Source: Streptomyces rimosus (GTDB lineage Bacteria; Actinomycetota; Actinomycetes; Streptomycetales; Streptomycetaceae). Taken from it: a stretch of 64,000 nt of DNA. Shown in pieces: positions 1 through 8,165 of this stretch; positions within the stretch are counted from its first letter, which is position 1; the number at the start of each line of letters is the position of its first letter. The translations under genes were made by a program, and so were the position numbers. Where the stretch lies: NCBI RefSeq assembly GCF_008704655.1, contig NZ_CP023688.1, forward strand, positions 7,136,001 to 7,200,000. The letters are read 5' to 3'. The notes under the pieces were generated by a model. That model saw nothing but the letters and a program-made list of their open reading frames with translations, was not told where the DNA came from and made no database searches.

Positions 1-1202
<1,202 letters not shown>

Positions 1203-1208
1203 GCTGAG

Positions 1209-1230
1209 CCGGGCCCCGGGAGGGGCCCGG
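1209..1230 (+). terminator. GC-rich hairpin after uvrB
   Basis: CCGGGCCCC (1209-1217) pairs perfectly with GGGGCCCGG (1222-1230) around a 4-base loop, six bases after the uvrB stop. There is no T-tract, as is common for Streptomyces terminators. The termination role is inferred. Confidence 0.55.
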
Positions 1231-1248
1231 GAGGGGTGGGGTTCGATC

Positions 1249-1293
1249 AGGAGCCAGGAGCCAGGAGCCAGGAGCCAGGAGCCAGGAGCCAGG
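1249..1293. repeat. AGGAGCC 7-mer tandem repeat
   Basis: Six exact copies of AGGAGCC (1249-1290) plus a partial copy, in the 580-base spacer between uvrB and the TerD gene. No convincing gene lies in this spacer: open frames on both strands here are low-complexity products of the repeats and GC bias. The array is shorter than expected for a functional direct-repeat element and resembles a slippage-type microsatellite. Confidence 0.9.
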
Positions 1294-1443
1294 TTCGGTT
1301 CGGGGGCGAGGTTCGGTTAGGGGGCCGTCCGGTTCGGGGCTCGGGGCGAGGTGAGGCGTCCCGGCCGTCGGCCCCGGGGGTGTGGCCGGGGTGACGTGCT
1401 GCTCGCAGGCGGTGACGCGCCGCCTGTGTGGCGAGGCTGTTGG

Positions 1444-1499
1444 TGCGGGGGTGCGGGGGTGCGGGGGTGCGGGGGTGCGGGGGTGCGGGGGTGCGGGGG
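1444..1499. repeat. TGCGGGGG 8-mer tandem repeat with G-quadruplex potential
   Basis: Seven exact copies of TGCGGGGG (1444-1499), giving G5 runs separated by TGC on the plus strand. Four such runs satisfy the usual G-quadruplex pattern several times over. It lies midway between uvrB and the TerD gene and 285 bases before the TerD start. The repeat is seen directly; folding into a quadruplex is inference from the pattern. Confidence 0.92.
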
Positions 1500-1784
1500 T
1501 GCGTGTCCCCGTCCGGGGCAGTGGGTTGTCGTAGCGCCGCGTTGCCGGGAGCTGGGGGCGGGACGGGAAGGGAGCGTCGGCGGAGTCAGGGGCGTGGGCG
1601 GGGTCAGGGGCCGGCACGGGGAGGGGCGTGGCTGGGGCGGGAAGGATGGCCCCCAAGCCCGTCCGTGTTGCAGGAACGCCACAAAGCCCGGGGTGGGTGC
1701 GTGGTGGAAGGCGGGCCTGCATAGGGTCGGGGGAAGCCGTCGGGGAGGCGGCAACGGGGAGAAACAGAGCGAGAGGGGCAGCAC

Positions 1785-2363
1785 GTGTCGGTCAACTTGT
1801 CCAAGGGGCAGGGCATCAGCCTGACGAAGTCGGACGGGGGAACGCTGACCGCCGTACGGATGGGGCTGGGCTGGCGGTCGGCGCCCCGGCGTGGCCTGTT
1901 CGGGTCGCGCACCCGGGAGATCGACCTCGACGCCTCGGCGGTGCTGTTCGCCGACAAGCAGCCGATGGACGTCGTCTTCTTCCAGCACCTGATCAGCGAC
2001 GACGGGTCGGTGCGGCACACCGGCGACAACGTGGTCGGGGGCGCCGGGCAGGGCGGGGACGACGAGGCGATCCTGGTGGACCTGGCGCGGGTACCGGTGC
2101 ACATCGACCAGATCGTGTTCACGGTGAACTCCTTCACCGGGCAGACCTTCGCCGAGGTGCAGGACGCTTTCTGCCGCCTCGTCGACGAGACCACCGGCCA
2201 GGAGCTGGCCCGCTACACCCTCACCGGCGGCGGTGACTACACCGCGCAGATCATGAGCAAGGTGCACCGTTCCGGCAACGGCTGGCAGATGACCGCTATC
2301 GGCGAACCGTCCCACGGCCGTACGTTCAAGGACGTGGTCCCGGCGATACTGCCGTACCTGTAA
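1785..2363 (+). CDS. TerD family calcium-binding stress protein
   Basis: A 192-residue TerD-type protein. It begins VNLSKGQGISLTK, the usual N-terminal strand of the family, and contains the acidic Ca2+-binding segments (LDASAVLFADKQ; a conserved DNVVGGAGQGGDDE loop; VHIDQIVFTVNSF). The GTG start at 1785 follows the purine-rich GAGAGGGG and gives the standard N-terminus. TerD proteins are cytoplasmic or membrane-associated Ca2+-binding components of tellurite and stress-response complexes and often act with the membrane protein TerC, encoded 2.4 kb downstream. A second TerD-domain gene follows after 56 bases on the same strand, so the two are probably co-transcribed. Family assignment is firm; the stress it answers is not visible. 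Confidence 0.93.
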   Translation: MSVNLSKGQGISLTKSDGGTLTAVRMGLGWRSAPRRGLFGSRTREIDLDASAVLFADKQPMDVVFFQHLISDDGSVRHTGDNVVGGAGQGGDDEAILVDLARVPVHIDQIVFTVNSFTGQTFAEVQDAFCRLVDETTGQELARYTLTGGGDYTAQIMSKVHRSGNGWQMTAIGEPSHGRTFKDVVPAILPYL

Positions 2364-2419
2364 GCACGCACCGGGCCCCGTCGGCGGGCGGGGCGCACGA
2401 ACACCACGGGGGAACGACG

Positions 2420-4459
2420 ATGACGGCCGAGCTTGTCCGCGGGCAAAACCACCCACTGGACCGGACCCGTTTGGAGATCAGGATCGCGGCGGGCGGGCCC
2501 GTCGTCTCAGGGGTGACGCTCGCCGACGAGCGGGGCGCCCTCACGGGCGTCGAGGCCGTCGCCCACCCGGGCGCGCCGCGCCGTACCGGCATCGAGGTCC
2601 CCCGGCAGGCCGCCGCCGAGCACCGGATCGCGGTGGACCTCGACGCCCTGGCCGCCGACGTGCACCGGGTCAGCGTGCTGCTGGCGTTGCCCGTCGGCAT
2701 CGGCGGACCGGCGGACTTCGGGGCCGCGGCAGCCCCGTTCGTCACCGTCACCGGCCTCGACGGTACGGGCATCGCCAGCTACACCCTGACCGACCTCGGC
2801 GCCGAATCGGCCGTCGTGGCGGTGGAGTTGTACCGCAGGCAGGGCGCCTGGAAGGTGCGTGCCGTGGGGCAGGGGTACGCGGGCGGGCTCGGGGCGATGC
2901 TCCAAGACCAGGGCCTGCCGCAGGCCGCCGAACTGGCCGCGGAGATCCAGGAAGCGGTACGCGACGGCCTCGCACGCTCGATACCGGCCCCCGACCCGGC
3001 GCCCACGCCCCCGGCAGCCGCAGCCCCGGCAATCACGCCCCCGGAAGCCGCAGCCCCGGCATCCACGCCCCCAGCGAACAGCACCCCCACCCCCATCAAC
3101 TACCACCACCCGAACCGCCGCCCCACCGCCCCACCGCCTCCCCAGAACACCCCAGCCCCCACCCCCACCGAAGCGCCCCATACCCAAGCCCCCCACCCCG
3201 AAGCACCCCCCACCCCAGTAGCCGGCGACGCCCCAGGCCGTACCGCGGACGAGCGCCTCTACAACCAGGTCTGGGGGATCTTCGAGGATCTGTCCCGGAC
3301 CGTGGCCGCCTACCGCAGTGCCATGGACTTCGCCCAGTCCCGCCTGGCCAAGGAACTGGACGCGGTGAACGCCGATTCCCGCAACCGTGTCGGCCCCGCC
3401 GCCGACGCCGCGCGGGCCGCCGCGCACGACAAGCACGCCCGCCTCGCGGCCCAGGCCCGTGAGGTGCTCGACCGGGACCTCGCCCAGCTCACCGCCGAGG
3501 CCGGGGTGGTCGAGCCCGCGCTGCCGCCCGCCCTCGCGGACTGGAGCAGCCCCGTCTGGCACGGCTACCGGGTCCCGGGCGACTATCCGATCGCCGTACG
3601 CCTCGGTGACCTGCGCCTGCCGGAGTGCCCGGACCTGCGCGTGCCCATGCTCGTGCGGCTGCCGATGAACCGCGGTCTGTGGATCGACAGCGGAACGCCC
3701 GCCATGTTCCGCGGCGAGGGCGCCCCCGACGGGTTCGCGGACAGCTTCGGACCGGACGCTTTCGGATCGGACGCCTTCGGGCCGGACGGTTTCGGCAACG
3801 GCCCGGACGGCGGCGAGCCGCTGGACGCCGCCGAGGTACGGCGCCGGGCGCTGGACACCGCCGTCACCCTCGCCGCCCGCCTGCTGGCCGCCCACCCGGC
3901 CGGCGAACTCACCCTCCAGGTCATCGACCCGGCCGGCGCGGCGGCTCCCGCGCTGGCGCCGCTGCTGGAGACGGGCGCGCTCCGCGAGGCCCCGGCCGCC
4001 GGGGCGCAGGGCGTGGCCGCGGTACTCGGCGAACTGACCCGGCGCGTGGACCTCGTACAGATGGCGGTACGCAACCAGGCCGCCGAGTCGCTGCCGCCGG
4101 ACCTGGACACGGCGGAGCAGCTGCTGATCGTTCACGACTTCCCGCACGGCTTCGACGACCGCGCCGTCAACCAGCTCCGCTACCTGGCGGACGAGGGCCC
4201 GTCGGTCGGCGTGCACCTGCTGATGGTCGCGGACCGGGCGGAGGCGCGGGAGTACGGGCCGGTGCTGGACCCGCTGTGGCGCTCCCTGCTGCGGATCACG
4301 CCGGTCCCCGACGCCCACCTCGCCGACCCCTGGGTCGGGCACGCCTGGACGTACGAGCCCTCGCGCGTACCGGAGGGGAGCCAGATCCTGCGCCAGGTCC
4401 TGACCGACCTGGCCGAGGCCCGCCGGGCACGCGGCCACAGCCGTACGAGCGAGAGCTGA
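2420..4459 (+). CDS. TerD-domain protein fused to a degenerate FtsK/HerA-like domain
   Basis: A 679-residue protein with three parts. Residues ~1-170 form a TerD-like domain (starts MTAELVRGQNHPLD; ends near YAGGLGAMLQDQGL). Residues ~190-275 are a Pro/Ala/Thr-rich linker. The C-terminal ~400 residues have a coiled-coil-like segment (SAMDFAQSRLAKELDAV), then a stretch resembling the ATPase core of FtsK/EssC-like proteins: PDLRVPMLVRLPMNRGLWID, a Walker-B-like LLIVHDFPHGFDDR, and VGVHLLMVADR. No Walker A (GxxxxGKS/T) is present where one is expected; instead there is an acidic Phe/Asp/Gly-rich repeat (SFGPDAFGSDAFGPDGFG, about 3750-3800). It therefore looks like a non-motor scaffold. ATG start preceded by GGGGGAACG. 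The TerD part is confident, the FtsK relationship moderate. Confidence 0.85.
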   Translation: MTAELVRGQNHPLDRTRLEIRIAAGGPVVSGVTLADERGALTGVEAVAHPGAPRRTGIEVPRQAAAEHRIAVDLDALAADVHRVSVLLALPVGIGGPADFGAAAAPFVTVTGLDGTGIASYTLTDLGAESAVVAVELYRRQGAWKVRAVGQGYAGGLGAMLQDQGLPQAAELAAEIQEAVRDGLARSIPAPDPAPTPPAAAAPAITPPEAAAPASTPPANSTPTPINYHHPNRRPTAPPPPQNTPAPTPTEAPHTQAPHPEAPPTPVAGDAPGRTADERLYNQVWGIFEDLSRTVAAYRSAMDFAQSRLAKELDAVNADSRNRVGPAADAARAAAHDKHARLAAQAREVLDRDLAQLTAEAGVVEPALPPALADWSSPVWHGYRVPGDYPIAVRLGDLRLPECPDLRVPMLVRLPMNRGLWIDSGTPAMFRGEGAPDGFADSFGPDAFGSDAFGPDGFGNGPDGGEPLDAAEVRRRALDTAVTLAARLLAAHPAGELTLQVIDPAGAAAPALAPLLETGALREAPAAGAQGVAAVLGELTRRVDLVQMAVRNQAAESLPPDLDTAEQLLIVHDFPHGFDDRAVNQLRYLADEGPSVGVHLLMVADRAEAREYGPVLDPLWRSLLRITPVPDAHLADPWVGHAWTYEPSRVPEGSQILRQVLTDLAEARRARGHSRTSES

Positions 4460-4537
4460 GACCCCCAGGAGTGCGCGGCCACAGCCGTACGGGGGAGAGC
4501 TGAGACCCCGCCGGGCACGCGACCACAGCCGCACGAG
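4431..4537 (+). repeat. 44-bp tandem repeat spanning the 3' end of the TerD-FtsK-like gene
   Basis: Three copies with exact 44-base period start at 4431, 4475 and 4519 (core GCGGCCACAGCCGTACG, the third degenerate). The first copy contains the last codons and stop (4457-4459); the second repeats the coding end and stop outside the gene. This is a tandem duplication of a gene's 3' end. The remaining sequence up to 4606 holds no gene. Confidence 0.85.
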
Positions 4538-4606
4538 GCAGCCTGCCCCCAGAGAGCCCTCACAGAAATCCCCAGCACGCCCCCGACCAGCCCATTTACT
4601 CAACCC

Positions 4607-4635
4607 TTTACTTCACATTGCCTTTCCTTTACCCT
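4607..4635 (+). promoter_or_regulatory. Candidate terC promoter
   Basis: TTTACT (4607-4612), 17-base spacer, TACCCT (4630-4635), in an unusually pyrimidine/AT-rich stretch for this genome. A start about 6-7 bases downstream would place the transcript 5' end at the first paired base of the riboswitch described next. Confidence 0.5.
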
Positions 4636-4640
4636 TTGAG

Positions 4641-4803
4641 TGCGGAGGGGAGTATTCCTGCGCGACGTTCCCGTCATCACGGATCACACCACTGACGCGA
4701 TCCCGGGACGTCGGCCCGGCTCGGGGAGCGCCAACGGTGTTCTCGGGTGGAAGAGACCTCCGGCAGCGACGACGCTGTGAGTGCCGTACGACTCTGCCGG
4801 AGG
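4641..4803 (+). promoter_or_regulatory. yybP-ykoY (Mn2+-sensing) riboswitch with translational expression platform
   Basis: The leader of terC has the hallmark pieces of the yybP-ykoY family in order: GGGGAGTA (4647-4654), CGTCATCACG (4672-4681), and GAGACCTCCG (4753-4762), with P1 formed by CGGAGG (4643-4648) and CCTCCG (4757-4762). The 3' strand of P1 is also the start of CCTCCGGCAG (4757-4766), which is perfectly complementary to CTGCCGGAGG (4794-4803), the segment containing the terC Shine-Dalgarno. The two pairings exclude each other: with P1 formed (ligand bound) the ribosome site is free; without it the site is sequestered. This predicts Mn2+-induced translation, fitting TerC/Alx-type Mn2+ exporters. 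The pairings are seen directly; family and ligand come from known biology. Confidence 0.85.
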
Positions 4804-4807
4804 AGCA

Positions 4808-5812
4808 GTGGACGTTTCCCTGACCCTATGGGTGCTGACCATCGTCGGTCTGTGCGCCCTGATCACCGCCGATTTCTTCATCGGCGGACGCAAACCGCAC
4901 GAGGTCTCCCTCAAGGAGGCCGGGATCTGGACGGCCGTCTGGATCGCCCTTGCCGCGCTCTTCGGGCTCGGCCTGCTGGTCTTCGGCGGCGGGCAGCCGA
5001 CGGGAGAGTTCTTCGCGGGCTTCATCACCGAGAAGTCGCTGAGCGTCGACAACCTCTTCGTCTTCGTCCTCATCATGGCGAAGTTCGCGGTGCCGACGAT
5101 CTACCAGCAGCGGGTGCTGATGGTCGGTGTGCTGATAGCGCTCGTGCTGCGCGCCGGGTTCATCGGCGCGGGCGCCGCGATCATCGCCAACTTCTCGTGG
5201 GTCTTCTACATCTTCGGCGCGTTCCTGATCTGGACGGCCTGGAAGCTCATCCAGGAGGCGCGTGCGGAGGAGCAGGACGAGGAGTTCGAGGAGAACCGCT
5301 TCCTGAAGATGGTCGAGAAGCGGTTCCCGTCGACCGACAAGTACCACGGCACCAAGCTGTTCGTCGTCGAGAACGGCAGGCGCCTGATGACGCCGATGCT
5401 GATCGTCATGCTGGCGATCGGCACCACCGACGTGCTGTTCGCGCTGGACTCGATCCCGGCGATCTTCGGCCTGACCCAGGACCCGTACATCGTCTTCACC
5501 GCCAACGCCTTCGCCCTGATGGGTCTGCGGCAGCTGTACTTCCTCATCGGCGGGCTGCTGAAGAAGCTGGTGCATCTGTCCTACGGGCTGTCGGTCATCC
5601 TCGGCTTCATCGGTGTGAAGCTGGTGCTGCACGCCCTGCACGAGTCGGGTGTGAACGTCCCCGAGATCAGCATCCCGGTCTCGCTCGGCGTCATCTGCGC
5701 CGTCCTCGTCATCACGACGCTCACGAGCCTGCGGGCCTCGAAGAAGCAGGCGAGGGCGGAGGCGGAGGCCGCCGCGGCGAAGGAAGATGCCAAAGACGCC
5801 ATAGACGTCTGA
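4808..5812 (+). CDS. terC: TerC family integral membrane protein (probable Mn2+ exporter)
   Basis: 334 residues from the GTG at 4808, chosen because it gives the family N-terminus VDVSLTLWVLTIVGL and sits four bases after GGAGG; an upstream in-frame GTG (4781) falls inside the riboswitch expression platform and is unlikely. Around eight to nine membrane spans, with conserved acidic residues in membrane segments (ITADFFIGG, EKSLSVDNLFVF, TTDVLFALDSIPAIFGLT). TerC/Alx proteins export Mn2+ or metallate exported proteins; the upstream Mn2+-type riboswitch agrees. The C-terminus is a short charged Ala/Glu/Lys tail. The two TerD genes lie just upstream and it may work with them at the membrane, though it has its own promoter and switch. 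Confidence 0.95.
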   Translation: MDVSLTLWVLTIVGLCALITADFFIGGRKPHEVSLKEAGIWTAVWIALAALFGLGLLVFGGGQPTGEFFAGFITEKSLSVDNLFVFVLIMAKFAVPTIYQQRVLMVGVLIALVLRAGFIGAGAAIIANFSWVFYIFGAFLIWTAWKLIQEARAEEQDEEFEENRFLKMVEKRFPSTDKYHGTKLFVVENGRRLMTPMLIVMLAIGTTDVLFALDSIPAIFGLTQDPYIVFTANAFALMGLRQLYFLIGGLLKKLVHLSYGLSVILGFIGVKLVLHALHESGVNVPEISIPVSLGVICAVLVITTLTSLRASKKQARAEAEAAAAKEDAKDAIDV

Positions 5813-5875
5813 CCCGTGGTGCGGAGACGGGCGGCCGCCCGTCCCGGCGCGTTCGGGGAGGTCACGACACATTCG

Positions 5876-5908
5876 GGGAGGTCCCGCGAGTACACCGCGG
5901 GGCCTCCC
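5876..5908 (+). terminator. Hairpin terminator after terC
   Basis: GGGAGGTCCCGCG (5876-5888) pairs with CGCGGGGCCTCCC (5896-5908), 13 pairs with one G-U, loop of seven. A perfect palindrome GACGGGCGGCCGCCCGTC (5826-5843) lies just before, and TTCGGGGAGGTC is directly repeated at 5852 and 5872. The rest of 5813-6084 shows no gene. Confidence 0.6.
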
Positions 5909-6084
5909 TCGCCGTTGCGGGGCATATGCGGTCGGCATCCGTGCCGCATCCGTACGGCATGCATGCAGAACGGATCCCCCCGCGCCCCGCCAACCCGTAC
6001 AGTGCGCGCATCATCGACCGCGCGCCCGAACGGACCCCGAGGCACCTGAGGCCCTCCGGCGCGCACCGTCCCGAGGGGGGACCC

Positions 6085-6549
6085 ATGCGTCACCGCAAGG
6101 CAGCCACCGCAGCCGCACTCGCGATAGCCACGACGGCCGGAGGACTCGGGGGGCTCGTCACGGCGGCCCCGGCCTCCGCCGCCGGGTCCGTGCACCTGGC
6201 GAAGATCTACTACAACAGCCCCGGCAGCGACAACCGTTCCAACGCCAGCCTCAACGCCGAGTGGGTGCAGATCAAGAACTCCACCTCGCGCGCCGTCAGC
6301 CTCAAGGGCTGGAAGCTGACCGACGCCTCCCGGCACGTGTACACCTTCGGTACGTACACCCTGGGCGCGGGCAGGACCGTGACGGTGCACACCGGCAAGG
6401 GGCGCGACACCGCGGCCCACCGCTACCAGAACCGCCGCGCCTACGTGTGGGACAACACCAAGGACACCGCGACCCTCACGAAGGCGTCCGGCGCGCGCGT
6501 CGACAGCTGCGGCTACAACAACGCGCGCCGGTCCTACGTTACCTGCTGA
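6085..6549 (+). CDS. Secreted lamin-tail-domain (LTD) protein
   Basis: 154 residues. The ATG at 6085 follows GAGGGGGG and starts a clear Sec signal peptide (RHRK, then an Ala-rich core ending APASA-AG near residue 32). The mature part is essentially one lamin tail domain, an immunoglobulin-like beta fold: AEWVQIKN, LKGWKLTDASRHVYTF, LGAGRTVTVHTGKG and a C-terminal DTATL. Bacterial LTDs occur on extracellular nucleases and surface proteins; here the domain stands alone, so its role is unknown, perhaps binding at the cell surface or to DNA. A C-terminal Cys pair (DSCGY and the final C) could form a disulfide. It is monocistronic, converging on the next gene over a bidirectional hairpin. Confidence 0.88.
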   Translation: MRHRKAATAAALAIATTAGGLGGLVTAAPASAAGSVHLAKIYYNSPGSDNRSNASLNAEWVQIKNSTSRAVSLKGWKLTDASRHVYTFGTYTLGAGRTVTVHTGKGRDTAAHRYQNRRAYVWDNTKDTATLTKASGARVDSCGYNNARRSYVTC

Positions 6550-6562
6550 CGGACGGTCCGCC

Positions 6563-6587
6563 GGGCGGCCGGGGCGACCGGCCGCCC
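6563..6587. terminator. Bidirectional hairpin between convergent genes
   Basis: GGGCGGCCGG (6563-6572) and CCGGCCGCCC (6578-6587) pair perfectly around a 5-base loop, lying between the stops of the LTD gene (+) and the hydrolase gene (-). Confidence 0.75.
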
Positions 6588-6596
6588 GTCAGGACC

Positions 6597-7253
6597 TCAC
6601 CAGCCGCGTTCGCGCCACTCGGCGAGGTGCGGGCGCTCCGCGCCGAGCGTGGTGTCCGAGCCGTGGCCCGGGTAGACCCAGGTCTCGTCCGGCAGCCGGT
6701 CGAACAGCTTGGCCGAGACGTCGTCAAGGAGGCTGGCGAACTGCTCCGGGTCGTTCCAGGTGTTGCCGACGCCGCCCGGGAAGAGGCAGTCGCCGGTGAA
6801 GACGTGCGGGTGCCCGTGCGGGTCGTCGTAGATCAGCGCGATGCTGCCCGGCGTGTGGCCGACCAGGTGGCGGGCGGTCAGCCGGACCTCGCCGACGGCG
6901 ATGGTGTCACCGTCCTCGACGGGCACGTCGGTCGGTACGGGGATGCCCTCGGCGTCGTACCGGCCCGCGTACGTACGGGCGCCCGTCGCGTCCACCACCT
7001 CGCGCAGCGCGCCCCAGTGGTCACCGTGCCGATGGGTGGTCACCACGGAGGCGATGCCGCTGTCGCCGATCAGGTTGAGGAGGGTGCGCGGCTCGGCGGC
7101 GGCGTCGATCAGCAGCTGTTCGCCGGTCGCGCGGCAGCGCAGCAGATAGGCGTTGTTGTCCATCGGGCCCACCGCGACTTTGGAGATCATCAGGTCGGCC
7201 AACTCGTGCACGTCGGCCGGTCCGCCGACCTTCACTGCTCCCGTGTAGCTCAT
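6597..7253 (-). CDS. Metallo-beta-lactamase-fold hydrolase (glyoxalase II-like)
   Basis: 218 residues with the MBL metal-site motifs in order: THRHGDHW (HxHxDH), VGHTPGS (His), FTGDCLFPGG (Asp) and VYPGHGSDT (His). The lower substrate-domain insert is short, as in small glyoxalase II / persulfide-dioxygenase-like hydrolases. Such enzymes hydrolyse thioesters or related thiol conjugates; with the mycothiol-dependent type gene directly upstream (nine bases between them on the same strand), a role in mycothiol-conjugate metabolism is an inference. The ATG start is the first in frame after the neighbour. The fold is certain, the substrate is not. Confidence 0.92.
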   Translation of the reverse strand: MSYTGAVKVGGPADVHELADLMISKVAVGPMDNNAYLLRCRATGEQLLIDAAAEPRTLLNLIGDSGIASVVTTHRHGDHWGALREVVDATGARTYAGRYDAEGIPVPTDVPVEDGDTIAVGEVRLTARHLVGHTPGSIALIYDDPHGHPHVFTGDCLFPGGVGNTWNDPEQFASLLDDVSAKLFDRLPDETWVYPGHGSDTTLGAERPHLAEWRERGW

Positions 7254-7262
7254 GCGCCCACC

Positions 7263-8033
7263 CTAAAGCGGGGGAAGGGCCGGAAGCGGGCCGCCCCGGG
7301 TGTCGAGTCCGGTGCCTTTGGCGCGGCCGGTGAGCCAGCCGACCAGTTCGGCGGGCGGCCCGGACACCACCACGTACGGGACGTCCCCGGTGTCCTCGGT
7401 GACCACGCCGGTGTGCTCCGTGCGGCCGGTACGCCACCGCCGTCCGTCGGGGGCGCGCAGTTCCATGGCCGGTACGTCGATGTGGCCGGCGAACTTCACA
7501 CCCGTCATGAACGCCAGTTCCGCGTCGACGAAGGCGGTCGGCAACTGCTCGATGCCGTAGCCGACGCCGAGGTCGATACGGTGCAGCTCGACCTCGACCA
7601 GACGGCGGAACGGCAGCCGGGCGGCGCGTTCGATGACGCCGTTGCGCATTTCCAGCTCGTACGGGAGGCGGGCGGGCGGCAGCGCCGCCACGGCCGCGTC
7701 GAAACGCTCGGCGCTGGAGCGCAGGTCGTCCAGGTGCACGGCGAGCGGCCGGTCGGCGCCGGCGGCGATGTCGGCGTCGCGGGCCTCGGCGCCGGCGTAC
7801 ATCGGGGTGCGGACGCCGGTACGCGCCCAGGTCAGCAGGTTGACCAGGGCATCGGCGTTGCGGGCCACATGGGCGAGGACATGGCCGCGGGTCCAGTCGG
7901 GCAGCAGTGACGGTTCTCCGATCGCCGCGTCGTCCAACTTCCCGGCGGAGTCGAGCAGTCGGTCGGTCGCTTCACGGACGGCGGCGGCGTCCTGCGCGAA
8001 ATCCGGTGTGGCGGGGGGCGCGTTGTCGGTCAT
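7263..8033 (-). CDS. Maleylpyruvate isomerase family, mycothiol-dependent type protein (DinB-like)
   Basis: 256 residues, typical length for the actinobacterial MDMPI family. The N-terminal DinB-like four-helix domain has the characteristic LLPDWTRGHVLAHVARNADA, with His residues that in mycothiol-dependent maleylpyruvate isomerase bind the metal, and a further VEVELHRIDLG segment carrying the third His. The C-terminal domain (~residues 165-250) ends with PPAELVGWLTGRAKG, a family signature. The reaction in this case is unknown; members include isomerases and thiol S-transferases using mycothiol. Likely co-transcribed with the downstream MBL hydrolase. Confidence 0.9.
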   Translation of the reverse strand: MTDNAPPATPDFAQDAAAVREATDRLLDSAGKLDDAAIGEPSLLPDWTRGHVLAHVARNADALVNLLTWARTGVRTPMYAGAEARDADIAAGADRPLAVHLDDLRSSAERFDAAVAALPPARLPYELEMRNGVIERAARLPFRRLVEVELHRIDLGVGYGIEQLPTAFVDAELAFMTGVKFAGHIDVPAMELRAPDGRRWRTGRTEHTGVVTEDTGDVPYVVVSGPPAELVGWLTGRAKGTGLDTRGGPLPALPPL

Positions 8034-8165
8034 GGTCCGAAGCTAGCGCCGCGGTGGCCTCCGTGGGAGTCGGTCCGCACGGATACAGGGGTACGCGGGC
8101 GGCGCGGACAGCGCGGCACGGCCCCGGCCGGGCCCGCGCGAACGGACCGGCCGGAACCGCGGCCG

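Noticed and set aside
1249..1499. Short direct repeats as a CRISPR array
   Set aside because: Units of 7 and 8 bases with no spacers and no cas genes.
4747..6084. Upstream extension of the lamin-tail gene across terC
   Set aside because: It is an Arg-rich shadow of terC in another frame; the ATG at 6085 has a ribosome site and starts a signal peptide.
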